A DNA stretch of 51,977 bases from positions 1 through 51,977 of the forward strand of contig NZ_SVEV01000027.1 in NCBI RefSeq assembly GCF_015057185.1, in the 5' to 3' direction. The stretch is from Pseudobutyrivibrio sp. (GTDB taxonomy: Bacteria; Bacillota; Clostridia; Lachnospirales; Lachnospiraceae). Positions 1 to 8,159 of the stretch are shown one piece after another (position 1 is the first letter of the stretch; every line of letters starts with the position of its first letter). A model generated the notes under the pieces. That model searched no databases and was not told the origin of the DNA. It saw only the letters and a program-made list of their open reading frames with translations. The position numbers and the translations under genes are program-made.

Positions 1-909
1 TGAATATTCTTTTCAGCCCAATAATCTGGATAAGCAAGTGGATGTCTATCTATCAATAGATACTGGTCTGAATTTGTTACATCATTCATATAAACATCAA
101 CAATGTACCATTTTCCGTCTAAATAAACCTGATCCCAATCTGAATCCCATATTTCACCACGCACGCAATGGTTTATTTCATAACTGTTCTCTCTAATACA
201 AGGAATACCTAACTGGCGCATTATCTCTGTAAATTCAATTTCATAACCTCTTGCAAAAGCAGCTAATTGACCCGATTCATCAATATTTACACCAGGATTT
301 GTCTCTATTGGGAATAATTTTTCACGTAAATAGTTATTTACAAAAATTACCTTTTCCCTATCTGTCATCTCTGGTGTCCATACCTCGTACAATGCCATTA
401 TTGCATCAAAACCACATGACATCATTCCATTTGTATGGGCAACTCTTCCTTCATAAACTCCGATTGTCTTGTAGTGACTCCATAAATCCGAGAACTTGTT
501 TCCGTACTGTTCCTTAACCTCTGGATACATTGCTGCATAGCTCTCAGCATCAAAATCAAATCCATCATTATTAAAATAACTTAAAACTTGATAATTACAT
601 AAAAAATCTCGTGCTGGAATCTTTACAAATGGGTATCCTGTTTTATCCTGCTCTGCAAGAGCAGCATTTGCTTCCACTTGCGCAATTGCCTCTGCTCTTG
701 CCTTATTCAGATTATCAATGTATGGATGAACTGTTGCTTCCCAGTCTGTATCATAATGTTCAAATTCATATAAACCAGTTCTGTGATCTTGGGGTCTATA
801 TGGATCCAAAAACTCCACTATCTCAGCGTGTGCTGTAATTGAATGTACAGGAATAATCACACTAAGTGCCATCATTGAAACTGCTAACTTTTTAAAAAAC
901 TTCTTCATA
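1..909 (-). CDS. Secreted transglutaminase-like protein, catalytically degenerate (3' end outside window)
   Basis: Starts at ATG 909 behind the ribosome site AAAGGAG and is open for 303 codons to the window edge. A signal peptide covers residues 1-29 (cut after AHA). Residues 117-154 form one copy of the 'F-D-x-E-x-Y-A-x-x-Y-P-E-V ... H-Y ... G-x-x-E-G-R' module common in secreted Lachnospiraceae proteins. Residues 205-275 follow the transglutaminase-like fold, including 'YLDGKWYIVDV'. The position normally held by the catalytic Cys appears to be Ala219, and the His-Trp pair reads Ser-Asp-Trp (about 256-258). It is therefore probably a binding or structural protein rather than an active enzyme, unlike its upstream neighbour, which keeps the triad. 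It is the last visible gene of the operon driven from about 1849. Confidence 0.75.
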
Positions 910-922
910 TTTCACAACTCCT

Positions 923-1507
923 TTACTCTGCAAACATTATGACCTGTCCGTCTGGAAGTGTCATTCCATTTACCATCTCTCCATAGCCTGCAAAGCCGCC
1001 CATGCCATCAGCAAATCCAAGCTGTCCGTCCATTTCAACTACACACCACTGATGCTTGTTTTCATTTTCATTTACGTGGTACCAATTGTAGCCCATGTAA
1101 TCAAGGATTCTGCCAAGAGCTCTTGTGGAGCCTGCGCATGTGTATACTCCGTAAACGAAAGGACCTGCTGGGGACTTGTAGGCCTTTAAATCATCTGAGC
1201 CATACTGTGACTCTGCACAATGAAGACTTACCATATATGCTGCTGCATTAATTCTGTCATAATCTGTTACAAGCTCAGGGTCTGCCATAATTGCATCTGC
1301 ATAGTATTTTGCATTTGCTTCTGCAAGTGTGACAGCCTCCTGTGGAATCTTGCTGCCATAGTATGCGTGCAACTCATTGGCTGCATTAAGTGTGTCCTGG
1401 GTTACGTTCTCGTAACCAATGTTAGCAGCCTGGGCGCTTGTGCTATAGCCTACAAGCAATGTTCCTGCCACTGCCACCATCAACATGCTCTTTACAAACT
1501 TTTTCAT
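923..1507 (-). CDS. Secreted transglutaminase-like cysteine protein with intact triad
   Basis: The ORF can be opened at a TTG two codons earlier, but ATG 1507 has the well-placed AGAAAGGA site, giving 194 residues. A signal peptide is seen at residues 1-28 (cut after SAQA). Cys124 (VYTCAGSTRAL), His152 (KHQWCVVEMDG) and Asp167 (GFADGMGG) are in the order and context of the transglutaminase-like Cys-His-Asp triad, in a short form of the domain. It probably acts outside the cell on peptides or cell-wall proteins; the substrate is unknown. It follows the 92-residue gene by 2 nt and precedes the degenerate relative by 13 nt, so the three are co-transcribed. Confidence 0.75.
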   Translation of the reverse strand: MKKFVKSMLMVAVAGTLLVGYSTSAQAANIGYENVTQDTLNAANELHAYYGSKIPQEAVTLAEANAKYYADAIMADPELVTDYDRINAAAYMVSLHCAESQYGSDDLKAYKSPAGPFVYGVYTCAGSTRALGRILDYMGYNWYHVNENENKHQWCVVEMDGQLGFADGMGGFAGYGEMVNGMTLPDGQVIMFAE

Positions 1508-1509
1508 AC

Positions 1510-1788
1510 TCAATTCCTTTCTATTAAAAACTTATTGTTCCATTCATTCTCTTTGTACCTGAAATATTGATATATTAATTCATCAATTCTATCTGCGTTC
1601 TCAGGTTCTGCACAAGGACCATCTTTTTTGGTTTCTCCTATTGTGATAAGTCCCTCATTTTTTATAAAATCTAAAATTGCCTCATCATTTTTAGCTATGG
1701 TTCTTGCTAGTTTTATGGCTCTTTTTTTCTTCTTCTCATCCTTTACCAGCTGAGAAATCAGAAATGTAAATTTTAGATAATACTCCAT
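1510..1788 (-). CDS. Small charged protein of unknown function
   Basis: 92 residues, ATG 1788 behind the near-perfect site AAAGGAGGTG. It is the first gene after the ECF-like promoter at 1819-1849. The protein is helical in appearance, rich in Lys/Glu, with no signal peptide and a single Cys (CAEPEN, about residue 59). I do not recognise a family. Its position directly after the promoter and 2 nt before the secreted transglutaminase-like gene suggests a cytosolic accessory of that envelope response. Confidence 0.6.
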   Translation of the reverse strand: MEYYLKFTFLISQLVKDEKKKKRAIKLARTIAKNDEAILDFIKNEGLITIGETKKDGPCAEPENADRIDELIYQYFRYKENEWNNKFLIERN

Positions 1789-1818
1789 TTCTTCACCTCC
1801 TTTATCTCTTTCTATATT

Positions 1819-1849
1819 TATTACAGATAAAGAAGGTGTTAGGTTTTAA
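1819..1849 (-). promoter_or_regulatory. ECF-like promoter, copy B
   Basis: Read on the minus strand: TTAAAACCTAA, eight variable bases, TTATCTGTAATA. The same 31-nt layout with identical spacing occurs at 5373-5403. AACC plus a distal TGTA-type element is the architecture of ECF sigma promoters. It sits about 30 nt before the gene starting at 1788 and just below the ECF sigma block, so control by that sigma factor is the natural inference. Confidence 0.55.
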
Positions 1850-1863
1850 TATTTCTTAGTTTT

Positions 1864-2688
1864 TTAAACTAATTTTGCTCCGCAGCTTCCGCAGAATTTT
1901 CCCTCGCCTCGTTTTGCTCCACATTGACTGCAGAATAGCTTCTTAGGCTCTGATATTTGTGCTTGATTTGGCATGTATTTTTCTTTTACCCCAACTACTG
2001 CTGATGAAGCTGTCTTTGTCACTACATTAATCTTATTAAATAAATCAGTAACTGTTGGATAACTTGATTCTACTGGCTCTGCTTTTGAACTAGAGGTTGT
2101 ATAATAATCCTTATCTTCCATGTACTCTTGCACACTAGGGTCATTAGTTTTCACATAGTAATCCATTTCCTTATTACATTTCTTTATAAGATTACTGTAT
2201 TGTTTTTTAATAATAATTAAGAAAAGTGGTGGATACCCCATCATATAGAATGGAATCTCAACATATAATCCCAGCTTTAAAATTGAAAAAAGTAAACCTG
2301 ACATTCCATAAAATTCAGGACCAAATAAAAGTGAGAAAGCTCCAATTCCACTTGTTGTCACTTTATTATTTGCTAGGACACTTACAGAACCAAATATAGT
2401 TTCAAATCCTCCCATTGGTTTAGCTACACCCATATATGCTCTATAGACTCCATATAGTGCAAGTGCTACCGCCACAAAAAACATCAACTGTGCTATATAT
2501 TCTAAAACTGGTACATGCCCAAATAAGAAACAAAAGGCAAGAGGGGCTGCTATCATAGCCCAATTTGTCCATAGTATATTAAATGCTGTTGGCTCCAAGC
2601 TTTTAGCTTTTCTAATCTGCTCCTCAGCATAGTTTTTTATTTCAACTGCGGATGCATAATCCTCAGTTAACATCTTTTCTTTTCGCAA
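1864..2688 (-). CDS. Membrane protein with C-terminal zinc ribbon
   Basis: 274 residues. The start is TTG 2688, because GGAGGAAA lies 7 nt upstream of it; the first in-frame ATG is 15 nt further in and too far from that site. Residues 40-190 hold several hydrophobic helices. Residues 252-271 are a zinc ribbon with two Cys-x-x-Cys knuckles (CSQC, CGSC). It lies 21 nt after the ECF sigma gene and has the same zinc-ribbon design as the protein encoded upstream of that gene, so the three are probably one regulatory unit. Specific function unknown. Confidence 0.65.
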   Translation of the reverse strand: MRKEKMLTEDYASAVEIKNYAEEQIRKAKSLEPTAFNILWTNWAMIAAPLAFCFLFGHVPVLEYIAQLMFFVAVALALYGVYRAYMGVAKPMGGFETIFGSVSVLANNKVTTSGIGAFSLLFGPEFYGMSGLLFSILKLGLYVEIPFYMMGYPPLFLIIIKKQYSNLIKKCNKEMDYYVKTNDPSVQEYMEDKDYYTTSSSKAEPVESSYPTVTDLFNKINVVTKTASSAVVGVKEKYMPNQAQISEPKKLFCSQCGAKRGEGKFCGSCGAKLV

Positions 2689-2709
2689 AATATTTCCTCC
2701 TAATAATCT

Positions 2710-3786
2710 TTATCTTTCATTCCATATATAAGGTAGGTTCTCACAAAGTTTCTTGTTTTGTTCATCGAGCATATCATTTATTTCCCATATCAAATCAGAA
2801 TAATAGTCATAATCCCTGTAATAATCCTCTTCATAGCTTTTCTCAAAAAATGAATTATCCTCTCTATCCTCTCTTCTATCATCCTTGTGGGAGCTTGATG
2901 TGGCCACGCCTACAGCCGTAAGTGCTGCTAAACCACCTATTGCTAATTTGGCAATTAAGGCTCCTGAACCAGCGGCAGCCGTGGCTGCGGTTGCTGCAGT
3001 TGTAGCTGCGGTTCCTGTTGCCGCAGCTCCCGTTGATGTAGTCCCTGTGGCTGTGGCGGCTTGCCCTGCTGCATAGTTTTGTGCAATTGTTTTTGCACCA
3101 GTAGCTGTAATAGCTTTTGCAGATACTATTGCTGTTTCTGCTGCAGCTGCTCGTGCAGTATTCTTGTAAAGCAGAGAAAGTAAAACTGGTACGATAATTG
3201 TGCTGTGTATTTTGATACCATTTTTCTTTTCAAACTCAAGTACCCCTTCAGATACCTTTTTTCTAGAATAATTCAACCTGCTTTTTACAGTATCCTCAGG
3301 CACTTCCTGAACCTGGGCAATCTGCTTTACCGACATTTCCTTGTAGTAAAAAAGAACCACTGCCTCTTTTTGAGCTGCAGGAAGGGCACCTATGATTCCA
3401 TCCATGATTTCCATCAATTCTTTTCTATCATAGGCGCTCTCAGGAATGATGTCCTCGTCACTGTTTGCGATGGTATCTACGAAGTCCATCTCCTCATCAG
3501 ATACATCGGTAAAGCTAGTAGGCTTCTTTTTCACTAAATAATTCTTACAGGTATTAACAATTATTGTATCAAGCCATGGTCCAAAGCTCTTTGTCTCATC
3601 AAAAGAGTCAATATGCTCCATGGCCTTTATAAATGCGTCCTGATACATGTCCTCTGCATCTTCTGCAGTTTTCACGTATTGGCGGGCAATTGCTATACCC
3701 TTTTCTCTATACATCTCATAGATTTGTCCAAAGCTCTCAGATTCACCGGCTTTGGCTTTTGCTATTAGTTCTTCTATGCTGCTCAT
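2710..3786 (-). CDS. ECF-type RNA polymerase sigma factor with long Ala/Thr-rich C-terminal tail
   Basis: 358 residues, ATG 3786 with site GAAGGG. Residues 10-90 match sigma region 2 (DAEDMYQDAFIKAMEHI; SFGPWLDTIIVNTCKNYL). Residues 125-185 match region 4 (LPAAQKEAVVLFYYKEMSVKQIAQ; EDTVKSRLNYSRKK). ECF factors usually end near residue 190; here about 170 more follow. The extension contains a hydrophobic stretch (IIVPVLLSLLY), a low-complexity Ala/Thr/Gly segment (about 215-275), a second hydrophobic stretch (GALIAKLAIGGLAAL) and an acidic Tyr-rich end. The tail could tether or inhibit the factor at the membrane, replacing a separate anti-sigma. It likely drives the two matching promoters at 5373 and 1819. 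Confidence 0.8.
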   Translation of the reverse strand: MSSIEELIAKAKAGESESFGQIYEMYREKGIAIARQYVKTAEDAEDMYQDAFIKAMEHIDSFDETKSFGPWLDTIIVNTCKNYLVKKKPTSFTDVSDEEMDFVDTIANSDEDIIPESAYDRKELMEIMDGIIGALPAAQKEAVVLFYYKEMSVKQIAQVQEVPEDTVKSRLNYSRKKVSEGVLEFEKKNGIKIHSTIIVPVLLSLLYKNTARAAAAETAIVSAKAITATGAKTIAQNYAAGQAATATGTTSTGAAATGTAATTAATAATAAAGSGALIAKLAIGGLAALTAVGVATSSSHKDDRREDREDNSFFEKSYEEDYYRDYDYYSDLIWEINDMLDEQNKKLCENLPYIWNER

Positions 3787-3804
3787 TTAGCAAAACCCTT
3801 CATT

Positions 3805-5133
3805 TTATTGATTGTATAAATCCTCAAGATCACTGCTTATCTCATAGTCATAATCGTCTGTATTATTTCTTACAAGCTCTGTAAACATTGTTGATGCGTC
3901 ATCATAACCTTTATAATAATCGCCAGCTCCAAAGTAATAATCACCATTAGATTCATATACTGCTTCATCATTTTGATAATCAATCGTTCCATCCTCATAT
4001 TTGATTACATCTTCAAATCTATATGGAAGATAGAATGTTGTTGTCTCAAAATCTTCACATGAAGCAGTTGTTGAATAAATAAGAATTACCTCGTTATCAT
4101 TTTTATTCCACTGACCCATCTCCTTGCCAGTAAGTACAACCATTCCCTCATATGTGTAGTCTGTGTGTTCTATTTCATATAAATCAGTAACATATGACAA
4201 ATCGTCAGTGATTTCTGCAAGCGCTTTTTCCTGAAGTCTTGCAAGTGTTGCCTCATCGATTTCACTAGGGCTTGTAACATATGCTTCAAGTCCCTCTACT
4301 GTATATTCCTTGCTAGTCTGTGTAAATTTATATCCTAACTCATTGTATCTGCTCTCTTCACTTGTGCACTTAACAGTAACTGTGTCGCCATTTGCCAAGC
4401 CTTCTGTCTTATCAGCTTCGTATGATAATGCACCTATATCTTCGATTCCATCAGCCTGAATTTCTACAGAACCATTTGGAGAATAACCTTCAAAGAAAAC
4501 ATTTACATATTCAAATGGATCAATTTCTGTTACTTCATTTAAGCCTTCTACTGTATATGTAATATCTTCTGCATTAAATTTAACCTTACATTTTTTAGCA
4601 AGACTCTCTTTATATTTAACCTTTATTTTGATTTCCTGACCATTTGAAAGATTTTCATCCTCTGAAGGCTCAAAAGAGATTGAACTAACAAGTTCATATA
4701 TCTTGTCATCAGATATATTGTCATTCATATCGCTGATTTCCCACATAAGAGTATCGTAATCGATATCTATGTCGAGTCTTCCTGCTCCATCAAAGCCTGT
4801 TACATCAACTAACAAGCATTCTTCTAGGTCAATCTTTGGTGCAAATACTGTATTCTTTGCAACAAGACATGCAATTATTACTACAACTACTGCTATGATT
4901 GCTGCGATAGACTTCTTAGAAATTGGTTTTCTAGGCTGCATAGGCTGCTGGTACTGTGGCTGTTGGTACTGTTGATACTGCTGCTGATACTGTGGTTGCT
5001 GATACTGCTGTTGCTGTTGATACTGCTGTGTTGCCTGCTGTACAGCCTCTGCCCTTTCTATTTTTGCCCCACAAGTGGTGCAAAATACTGCTTCATCTCC
5101 TAATTCTGTCCCACACTCTTTACAAAAAATCAT
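3805..5133 (-). CDS. Zinc-ribbon, Gln-rich, single-pass membrane protein with extracytoplasmic repeats
   Basis: 442 residues, ATG 5133 with site AAAGGAG. N-terminal zinc ribbon (CKEC ... CTTC, residues 5-23), a Gln/Tyr/Pro low-complexity linker (about 33-68) encoded by CAG/TAC-like tandem repeats, one membrane helix (about 75-95), then an acidic extracytoplasmic part. Two tandem immunoglobulin-like repeats each end in 'YTVEGL'. This zinc ribbon-helix-repeat design is common in Clostridia and the role is not established. The sigma gene lies 18 nt downstream, so it is a candidate sensor or partner of that sigma factor. Two candidate promoters lie upstream, one with a G9 tract. Confidence 0.7.
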   Translation of the reverse strand: MIFCKECGTELGDEAVFCTTCGAKIERAEAVQQATQQYQQQQQYQQPQYQQQYQQYQQPQYQQPMQPRKPISKKSIAAIIAVVVVIIACLVAKNTVFAPKIDLEECLLVDVTGFDGAGRLDIDIDYDTLMWEISDMNDNISDDKIYELVSSISFEPSEDENLSNGQEIKIKVKYKESLAKKCKVKFNAEDITYTVEGLNEVTEIDPFEYVNVFFEGYSPNGSVEIQADGIEDIGALSYEADKTEGLANGDTVTVKCTSEESRYNELGYKFTQTSKEYTVEGLEAYVTSPSEIDEATLARLQEKALAEITDDLSYVTDLYEIEHTDYTYEGMVVLTGKEMGQWNKNDNEVILIYSTTASCEDFETTTFYLPYRFEDVIKYEDGTIDYQNDEAVYESNGDYYFGAGDYYKGYDDASTMFTELVRNNTDDYDYEISSDLEDLYNQ

Positions 5134-5221
5134 ATATTTTCTCCTTTATATTTTTTCATTATTTTTTTCTAAATTTTAAACCAGCTTTTTCAAAACATAA
5201 TATTTTCCGAATTGTGTATTC

Positions 5222-5254
5222 ATTATAAACCCATTCCACCCCCCCCCATGTCAA
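5222..5254 (-). promoter_or_regulatory. SigmaA-like promoter with a G9 tract in its spacer
   Basis: On the minus strand a perfect TTGACA (5254-5249) and a perfect TATAAT (5227-5222) are separated by 21 bp that include nine consecutive G (5247-5239). The optimal spacer is 17 bp. Loss of three to five G would bring it to 16-18 bp. It would start transcription about 80 nt before the gene at 5133. Confidence 0.5.
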
Positions 5255-5372
5255 CCCCTAAAAAACCCAGTATTTTCAAGGGTTTGCGCCACTTTTTTCT
5301 TCATTTTTCTCATTAGTGTAAATTAACCTACCTTTCTTCAAAATTTGTTCTTTATTTTTCTCTTTCTACTTC

Positions 5373-5403
5373 TATTACAGATAAGGTTGCCATTAGGTTT
5401 TAA
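5373..5403 (-). promoter_or_regulatory. ECF-like promoter, copy A
   Basis: Minus strand TTAAAACCTAA, eight variable bases, TTATCTGTAATA: identical to copy B at 1819-1849 outside the variable block, and followed in both by A/G-rich sequence. It reads toward the zinc-ribbon gene at 5133, leaving a leader of about 230 nt that contains the second promoter. The rest of the 5134-5502 gap shows no gene. Confidence 0.55.
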
Positions 5404-5418
5404 ATTTTTAAAAATTTT

Positions 5419-5448
5419 TCAAAAAAAAATAGCAGTCAACTGACTGCC
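5419..5448 (-). terminator. Rho-independent terminator of the DUF4143 ATPase gene
   Basis: On the minus strand the stem GGCAGTCA/TGACTGCT is followed by a run of about eight T. It lies about 55 nt after the stop at 5503. Confidence 0.75.
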
Positions 5449-5502
5449 ATTTAGATTTATAAATATACAAAAGCCACCTCATACGAGCCGGCTCTTGAAA
5501 TT

Positions 5503-6834
5503 TTACATAAACATTAGCATAAATATTGGCATTGAAATTATCTTTTCTGATTGCCCAATATTTACTGATGCCATTTTATATCCCTTATTTAGTTGAATGT
5601 TATTGTCGAGTATATTCCTTAATGAATTTGCCTGCTTTTTACCTGCCTTAATTTCTATTGGGATTATCTCATCATCCTTCATTAATACAAATTCAATCTC
5701 GCTTGTATTCTTTTCATGCTTATAAAAAAATAATTTATTATATCCCCTTTTGTGAAGCATATCTGCAGCCAGAGCCTCATACAAAGCCCCTTTTGCTGTA
5801 CCTAAAATCAATCCATTTGCCTTCTCTTCAATATTGTTGTCTTCGAGCAAAGCCTTTTTTAGGCCTTCATCAAACATTCCTACAAGAATACCTATATCAG
5901 TTGGATATATTCTAAAATTAGTCTCATCTGCAAATGATTCTAGCGGAAACTCTATTCGTTTTAAATTCTGGACTTGCAAAGTTAATAGCTGATTGTTTAA
6001 CCATGCTATACTTGTACCGAATTTTGATGCAGTTGCCTTAGACTCAACTTTTGAGTATTGAAACTTATGATTTTCCTTCGTCAGTTGATAAGGAATAGAT
6101 TCATAGCATTCCTGAGCTTTGATTCTAATATTTGCATCTGCAAATCTCGCAATATCTGTTTTATAATCTCTAATTAATCGCCTTTGGATTTCATCTACAG
6201 CATGCAAATCTCCTGTTTCGACAAATGTAGCTACAGCTTCTGGCATGCCACCGATCACCATATATTTACGGAGATATTTTGTCATAGTCTCAATTAGTGA
6301 TTTTGGCAATTTTTCTACATTATCAAAGTATTTTTTCAGTCCTTCAATAACATCTCTACCAACTCCCAGTGCCCATAAGAATTCTTCAAAATCCAAAGAA
6401 TGCATAGATAAATACTCGACTTTTCCAACAGGATAAGATATTTCACTCATGTAATTCATTCCCAGTGATGAACCCATACCGATTACATCATATCTTCCAT
6501 CCTCAGTCCAAAACTTTAAAGATGCAATGGCATTCGGACATTCCTGAATCTCATCCAGCAAAATCAATGTATTTCCTTCTATAAACTTTGTCCCTGGTCT
6601 CCTTGCAGATATGTTTAGCTTTAGTGTGTTTACATCTAAATCACCTGCAAATTCTCCAATCATGGAAGGTTCTTCTATAAAATTTATATAAATATATGAA
6701 TCATAATCATTAGCAAACATCTGATCAACAACATATGTCTTTCCTACTTGGCGTTGGCCAGTAACAATTACACTTTTATGATTCTTCTTATTTCTCCAGT
6801 CTCTTAGGTCGTTAAGTATCTTTCTTTCTAACAT
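5503..6834 (-). CDS. AAA-type ATPase with DUF4143 C-terminal domain
   Basis: 443 residues, ATG 6834 with site AAAGGAGGT. Walker A is GQRQVGKT (residues 26-33) and Walker B is LILLDEIQ (about residues 89-96). The C-terminal third carries the DUF4143 nuclease-like signature (EIEFVLMKDDEIIPIEIKAGKK). This family is widespread in anaerobes as single genes, probably nucleic-acid-related; the physiological role is not established. The gene stands alone with its own terminator and is preceded by three operator-like palindromes overlapping the promoter, so it is probably autoregulated or tightly repressed. Confidence 0.85.
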   Translation of the reverse strand: MLERKILNDLRDWRNKKNHKSVIVTGQRQVGKTYVVDQMFANDYDSYIYINFIEEPSMIGEFAGDLDVNTLKLNISARRPGTKFIEGNTLILLDEIQECPNAIASLKFWTEDGRYDVIGMGSSLGMNYMSEISYPVGKVEYLSMHSLDFEEFLWALGVGRDVIEGLKKYFDNVEKLPKSLIETMTKYLRKYMVIGGMPEAVATFVETGDLHAVDEIQRRLIRDYKTDIARFADANIRIKAQECYESIPYQLTKENHKFQYSKVESKATASKFGTSIAWLNNQLLTLQVQNLKRIEFPLESFADETNFRIYPTDIGILVGMFDEGLKKALLEDNNIEEKANGLILGTAKGALYEALAADMLHKRGYNKLFFYKHEKNTSEIEFVLMKDDEIIPIEIKAGKKQANSLRNILDNNIQLNKGYKMASVNIGQSEKIISMPIFMLMFM

Positions 6835-6855
6835 ATATAGATACCTCCTTTGATA

Positions 6856-6940
6856 TTATTCTATAGAAAAATATGCAATGTGTAAATATTTTTCTATAGA
6901 ATAATATGCATTTAGCCAATATTTTTCCATAGAAAAATAT
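6856..6940. promoter_or_regulatory. Three 33-bp-spaced palindromes overlapping the ATPase promoter
   Basis: Three copies of a roughly 20-bp palindrome (ATATTTTTCTATAGAAAAAT type) are centred on CTATAG at 6861-6866, CTATAG at 6894-6899 and CCATAG at 6927-6932. Centre-to-centre distance is exactly 33 bp twice, about three helical turns, so all sites face the same side. On the minus strand a promoter TTTACA (6886-6881), 17-bp spacer, TAGAAT (6863-6858) overlaps the proximal copies. Confidence 0.6.
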
Positions 6941-6946
6941 TTATAG

Positions 6947-6975
6947 GCAAAAAAATAGGAGCCGAAGTGCTCCTA
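6947..6975 (-). terminator. Terminator after galK
   Basis: Minus-strand hairpin ATAGGAGC-loop-GCTCCTAT followed by TTTTTTT, directly after the galK stop codon; ends the galactoside operon. Confidence 0.8.
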
Positions 6976-6979
6976 TATC

Positions 6980-8149
6980 CTATGCTATTCTTTTAGCGCC
7001 GTCTCCTATGTCTACTACATAGAACTCAGCATCTAAGTTATATTTTTCTTTGTATGCCTTGCCAACTGTTTCTTTGAAATTCTCAACAGCATCATTTTCT
7101 ACGATGGCAACTGTGCATCCACCAAAGCCGCCGCCTGTGATGCGGGCTCCGATAACTCCTGGAACCGACCACTCTGTCTCAACAAGGAAATCAACCTCCT
7201 CACAGGAAACCTCGTAATCATCGCGAAGTGAAACGTGGCTGGCATTCATAAGCTGTCCGAATGTGGCAATATCATTATTATTTAAAGCATCAACTGCCTT
7301 GATAGTACGCTGATTCTCAGAAACTGCATGCTTAGCACGTCTATAACAAACCTCATCCTTAATAGCTGAGCCATACTTTTCAAACTCCTCATCAGTGAGC
7401 TCACCAAGTGTGCTGATGCCACATACTGTCTGAAGATCTGCAAGAGCCTGAGCACTTTCCTTTCTTCTATCATTATATGCTGAGTCTACAAGTGAGTGCT
7501 TTACCTTGGAATTTGTGATAACAATCTTGGCATTTGGTAGCTTAACTGATGCATATTTATAGGATAAATCTGCACAGTCAAGGAAAATGGCGTGGTCTTT
7601 TTGTCCCATTGCAACCGCAAATTGGTCCATTATACCGCAGTTACATCCATTGAAATTGTTCTCAGAGTACTGTCCGATAAGGGCTAACTCTGTCATTGTC
7701 TTGTTAAGTTCAAATAAATCTGTGAGAACTGTGCCTGTAAGCACCTCAAGTGATGCTGATGAAGAAAGGCCAGAACCGTTAGGAATATTGCCCCAAACGC
7801 ACATTTCAAATCCTGATTTAATTTCGTCACCCTTTTCTTTTAAAGCCCAAACGATACCTAAAGCATAGTTTGCCCAGTGATATTCGTCCTTGTTTTTAAG
7901 GTCATCAAGGCTACATTCTATTACACCAGCCTGCTCCATGTTTGCTGAGTAAAACTTGATTACTCTGTCATCTCTTTTTCTTGCTACTGCATATGTACCA
8001 ATGGTAAGAGCGCATGGAAATACGTGTCCGCCGTTGTAATCAGTGTGTTCTCCGATAAGATTAACTCTACCTGGAGCAAAATAAGTGCGGATATCTCCAC
8101 CCTCACCAAATTTTTCTTCGAATAAAACCCTTAATTCTTTCTCGTTCAT
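6980..8149 (-). CDS. galK: Galactokinase
   Basis: 389 residues, the usual length. It phosphorylates galactose to galactose 1-phosphate, the first Leloir step, in the cytosol. Galactokinase signature GRVNLIGEHTDYNGG (about residues 27-41), GHMP ATP-binding loop NIPNGSGLSSSAS (about 121-133) and C-terminal motif ARITGGGFGGCTVA are all present. ATG 8149 follows GGAGATAA. As last gene of the LacZ operon, 10 nt after the small membrane protein, it takes the galactose released by LacZ. galT and galE are not in the window. Confidence 0.95.
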   Translation of the reverse strand: MNEKELRVLFEEKFGEGGDIRTYFAPGRVNLIGEHTDYNGGHVFPCALTIGTYAVARKRDDRVIKFYSANMEQAGVIECSLDDLKNKDEYHWANYALGIVWALKEKGDEIKSGFEMCVWGNIPNGSGLSSSASLEVLTGTVLTDLFELNKTMTELALIGQYSENNFNGCNCGIMDQFAVAMGQKDHAIFLDCADLSYKYASVKLPNAKIVITNSKVKHSLVDSAYNDRRKESAQALADLQTVCGISTLGELTDEEFEKYGSAIKDEVCYRRAKHAVSENQRTIKAVDALNNNDIATFGQLMNASHVSLRDDYEVSCEEVDFLVETEWSVPGVIGARITGGGFGGCTVAIVENDAVENFKETVGKAYKEKYNLDAEFYVVDIGDGAKRIA

Positions 8150-8159
8150 TACTTATCTC

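Noticed and set aside
2885-3076. Ala/Val-rich plus-strand frame
   Set aside because: It is the antisense of the Ala/Thr-rich tail of the sigma factor.
4925-5040. CTG/TAC microsatellite-like repeat
   Set aside because: It encodes the Gln/Tyr/Pro linker of the zinc-ribbon protein and keeps the frame; noted there.
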